This document shows, piece by piece, positions 42,900-43,465 of a DNA stretch of 43,465 nucleotides; position 1 is the first letter of the stretch; each line of letters opens with the position of its first letter. The DNA lies in assembly GCA_964450495.1 (NCBI GenBank), contig CAYVFU010000036.1, forward strand, positions 1 to 43,465, in the 5' to 3' direction. A program made the translations under genes and the position numbers. Origin of the DNA: CALFUK01 sp964450495. Lineage in GTDB: Bacteria; Bacteroidota; Bacteroidia; Chitinophagales; Saprospiraceae. Below the pieces are notes generated by a model that ran no database searches, had not been told where the DNA came from, and was given only the letters and a program-made list of their open reading frames with translations.

Positions 42900-43465
42900 A
42901 TGGTTGACTTACACCCCTCTGCACATCTAGACGAAGGCGCTACCGTAGGTGAAGGCACAAAGCTATGGCATGGATCTCATGTTATGGCCACTGCCAAAAT
43001 TGGTAGTAATTGCGTGTTAGGGCAGAATGTCTTTGTTGGAAATAGAGTGACAATTGGAAATAATGTTAAAATTCAAAACAATATTAATGTGTATGAAGGT
43101 GTCACTGTAGAGGACGATGTCTTTCTAGGACCAAGCATGACCTTTACAAATGTCATTAATCCACGAAGTACGGTAGAGCGCAAAGAAGAATTTAAAGAAA
43201 CGATTATAGAAAAAGGTTCGTCTATTGGAGCCAATGCTTGTATCGTTTGTGGTATAAAAATTGGTATGTATTCATTTGTTGGAGCAGGTGCAGTTGTCAC
43301 AAAAAATGTTTTGCCATTTGAATTAGTTGTTGGCAATCCTGCCAAACCTATAGGCTGGATGAGTAAAAGAGGTATTCGACTCTCTTTTAATAATCAAGGA
43401 GAAGCGACTTGTCCAGAGTCTAATGAGGTGTATCTACACAATAATGGAAAAGTTGAAATAGTTGA
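42900..43465 (+). CDS. Hexapeptide-repeat N-acyltransferase (3' end outside window)
   Basis: An open frame from ATG 42900 runs off the window; 188 residues are visible. It has left-handed beta-helix hexapeptide repeats (IGSNCVLGQNVFVGNRVTIGNNVKI pattern), the insertion with NVINPRSTVERKEEF, and the C-terminal cap VVGNPAKPIGW. This matches WbpD/WlbB-type acetyltransferases, which acetylate the 3-amino group of UDP-sugars in O-antigen or exopolysaccharide synthesis with acetyl-CoA. A short extension with cysteine (EATCPESNEVY) begins after the cap. It starts 28 bp after the M28 gene. Sugar specificity is inferred from family likeness only. Confidence 0.85.
   Translation, partial: MVDLHPSAHLDEGATVGEGTKLWHGSHVMATAKIGSNCVLGQNVFVGNRVTIGNNVKIQNNINVYEGVTVEDDVFLGPSMTFTNVINPRSTVERKEEFKETIIEKGSSIGANACIVCGIKIGMYSFVGAGAVVTKNVLPFELVVGNPAKPIGWMSKRGIRLSFNNQGEATCPESNEVYLHNNGKVEIV

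Noticed and set aside
1..43465. CRISPR arrays, tRNA and rRNA genes
   Set aside because: No regularly spaced direct repeats, no T-loop/anticodon-arm patterns and no rRNA core sequences were seen.

Overview
The window comes from a member of the Bacteroidota, most likely a Saprospiraceae/Lewinella-like marine or sludge bacterium. This is inferred from the AT-rich DNA, near-matches to the Bacteroidota -7 promoter element (TAnnTTTG), weak ribosome binding sites, many lipoproteins and TPR proteins, a CHAT protein cassette, an IPTL-type sorting tail, a large GH9 cellulase with a C-terminal Bacteroidota domain, and mevalonate-pathway genes. No rRNA, tRNA or CRISPR array was seen.

Layout. 1-630 is the end of a secreted protein, followed by a clear terminator. 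1058-4488 holds an internally deleted mini-recQ, a PLP-dependent cysteine synthase-like gene and an intact recQ. 4485-10456 (minus strand) is a seven-gene assimilatory sulfate-reduction operon: sulfite reductase with a HEPN-like tail, SUMT, precorrin-2 dehydrogenase, CC/CxxC-type CysH, ferredoxin-NADP reductase, 2Fe-2S ferredoxin and OsmC. 10976-11275 is a response regulator remnant. 11493-19253 (minus) contains a VWA lipoprotein, a small barrel-like protein, a small lipoprotein, and a sigma factor / membrane TPR / CHAT caspase-like cassette. 19449-21002 is yifB. 21033-26536 (minus) is a TPR histidine kinase-regulator pair, a free-standing phosphoacceptor (DHp) gene, a decayed tandem duplication invaded by an IS4-type fragment, and a ThuA lipoprotein. 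26837-29645 holds a frameshifted repeat surface protein and a TPR protein. 29769-33194 is an isoprenoid cluster (fni, HMG-CoA reductase, GYDIA GHMP kinase). 33480-33771 is a structured non-coding region. 33800-36863 has a degraded metalloprotease-like gene, a short ORF coupled to a response regulator, and an IPTL-CTERM protein. 37122-43465 contains the GH9 enzyme, cysS, an M28 peptidase lipoprotein and the start of a hexapeptide acyltransferase.

The most striking signal is upstream of the sulfite reductase. Two tandem, unlisted micro-ORFs of 20 and 24 codons carry runs of 6 and of 4+4 cysteine codons. Each is followed 26-27 nt after its stop by a rho-independent terminator, and the second terminator lies just before the operon's first start codon. 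Leader sequences near each stop codon are complementary to the 5' arm of the following terminator. This is the architecture of ribosome-mediated transcription attenuation responding to Cys-tRNA, here duplicated in series. It would switch on sulfate reduction, siroheme synthesis and electron supply when charged Cys-tRNA is scarce. The window also encodes a cysteine synthase-like enzyme and cysteinyl-tRNA synthetase, so cysteine is a recurring theme.

Several genes carry single-base frameshifts or a missing canonical start (26837-28425, 33800-34757, 24308-24904, 32274). Some may be sequencing indels rather than real decay.
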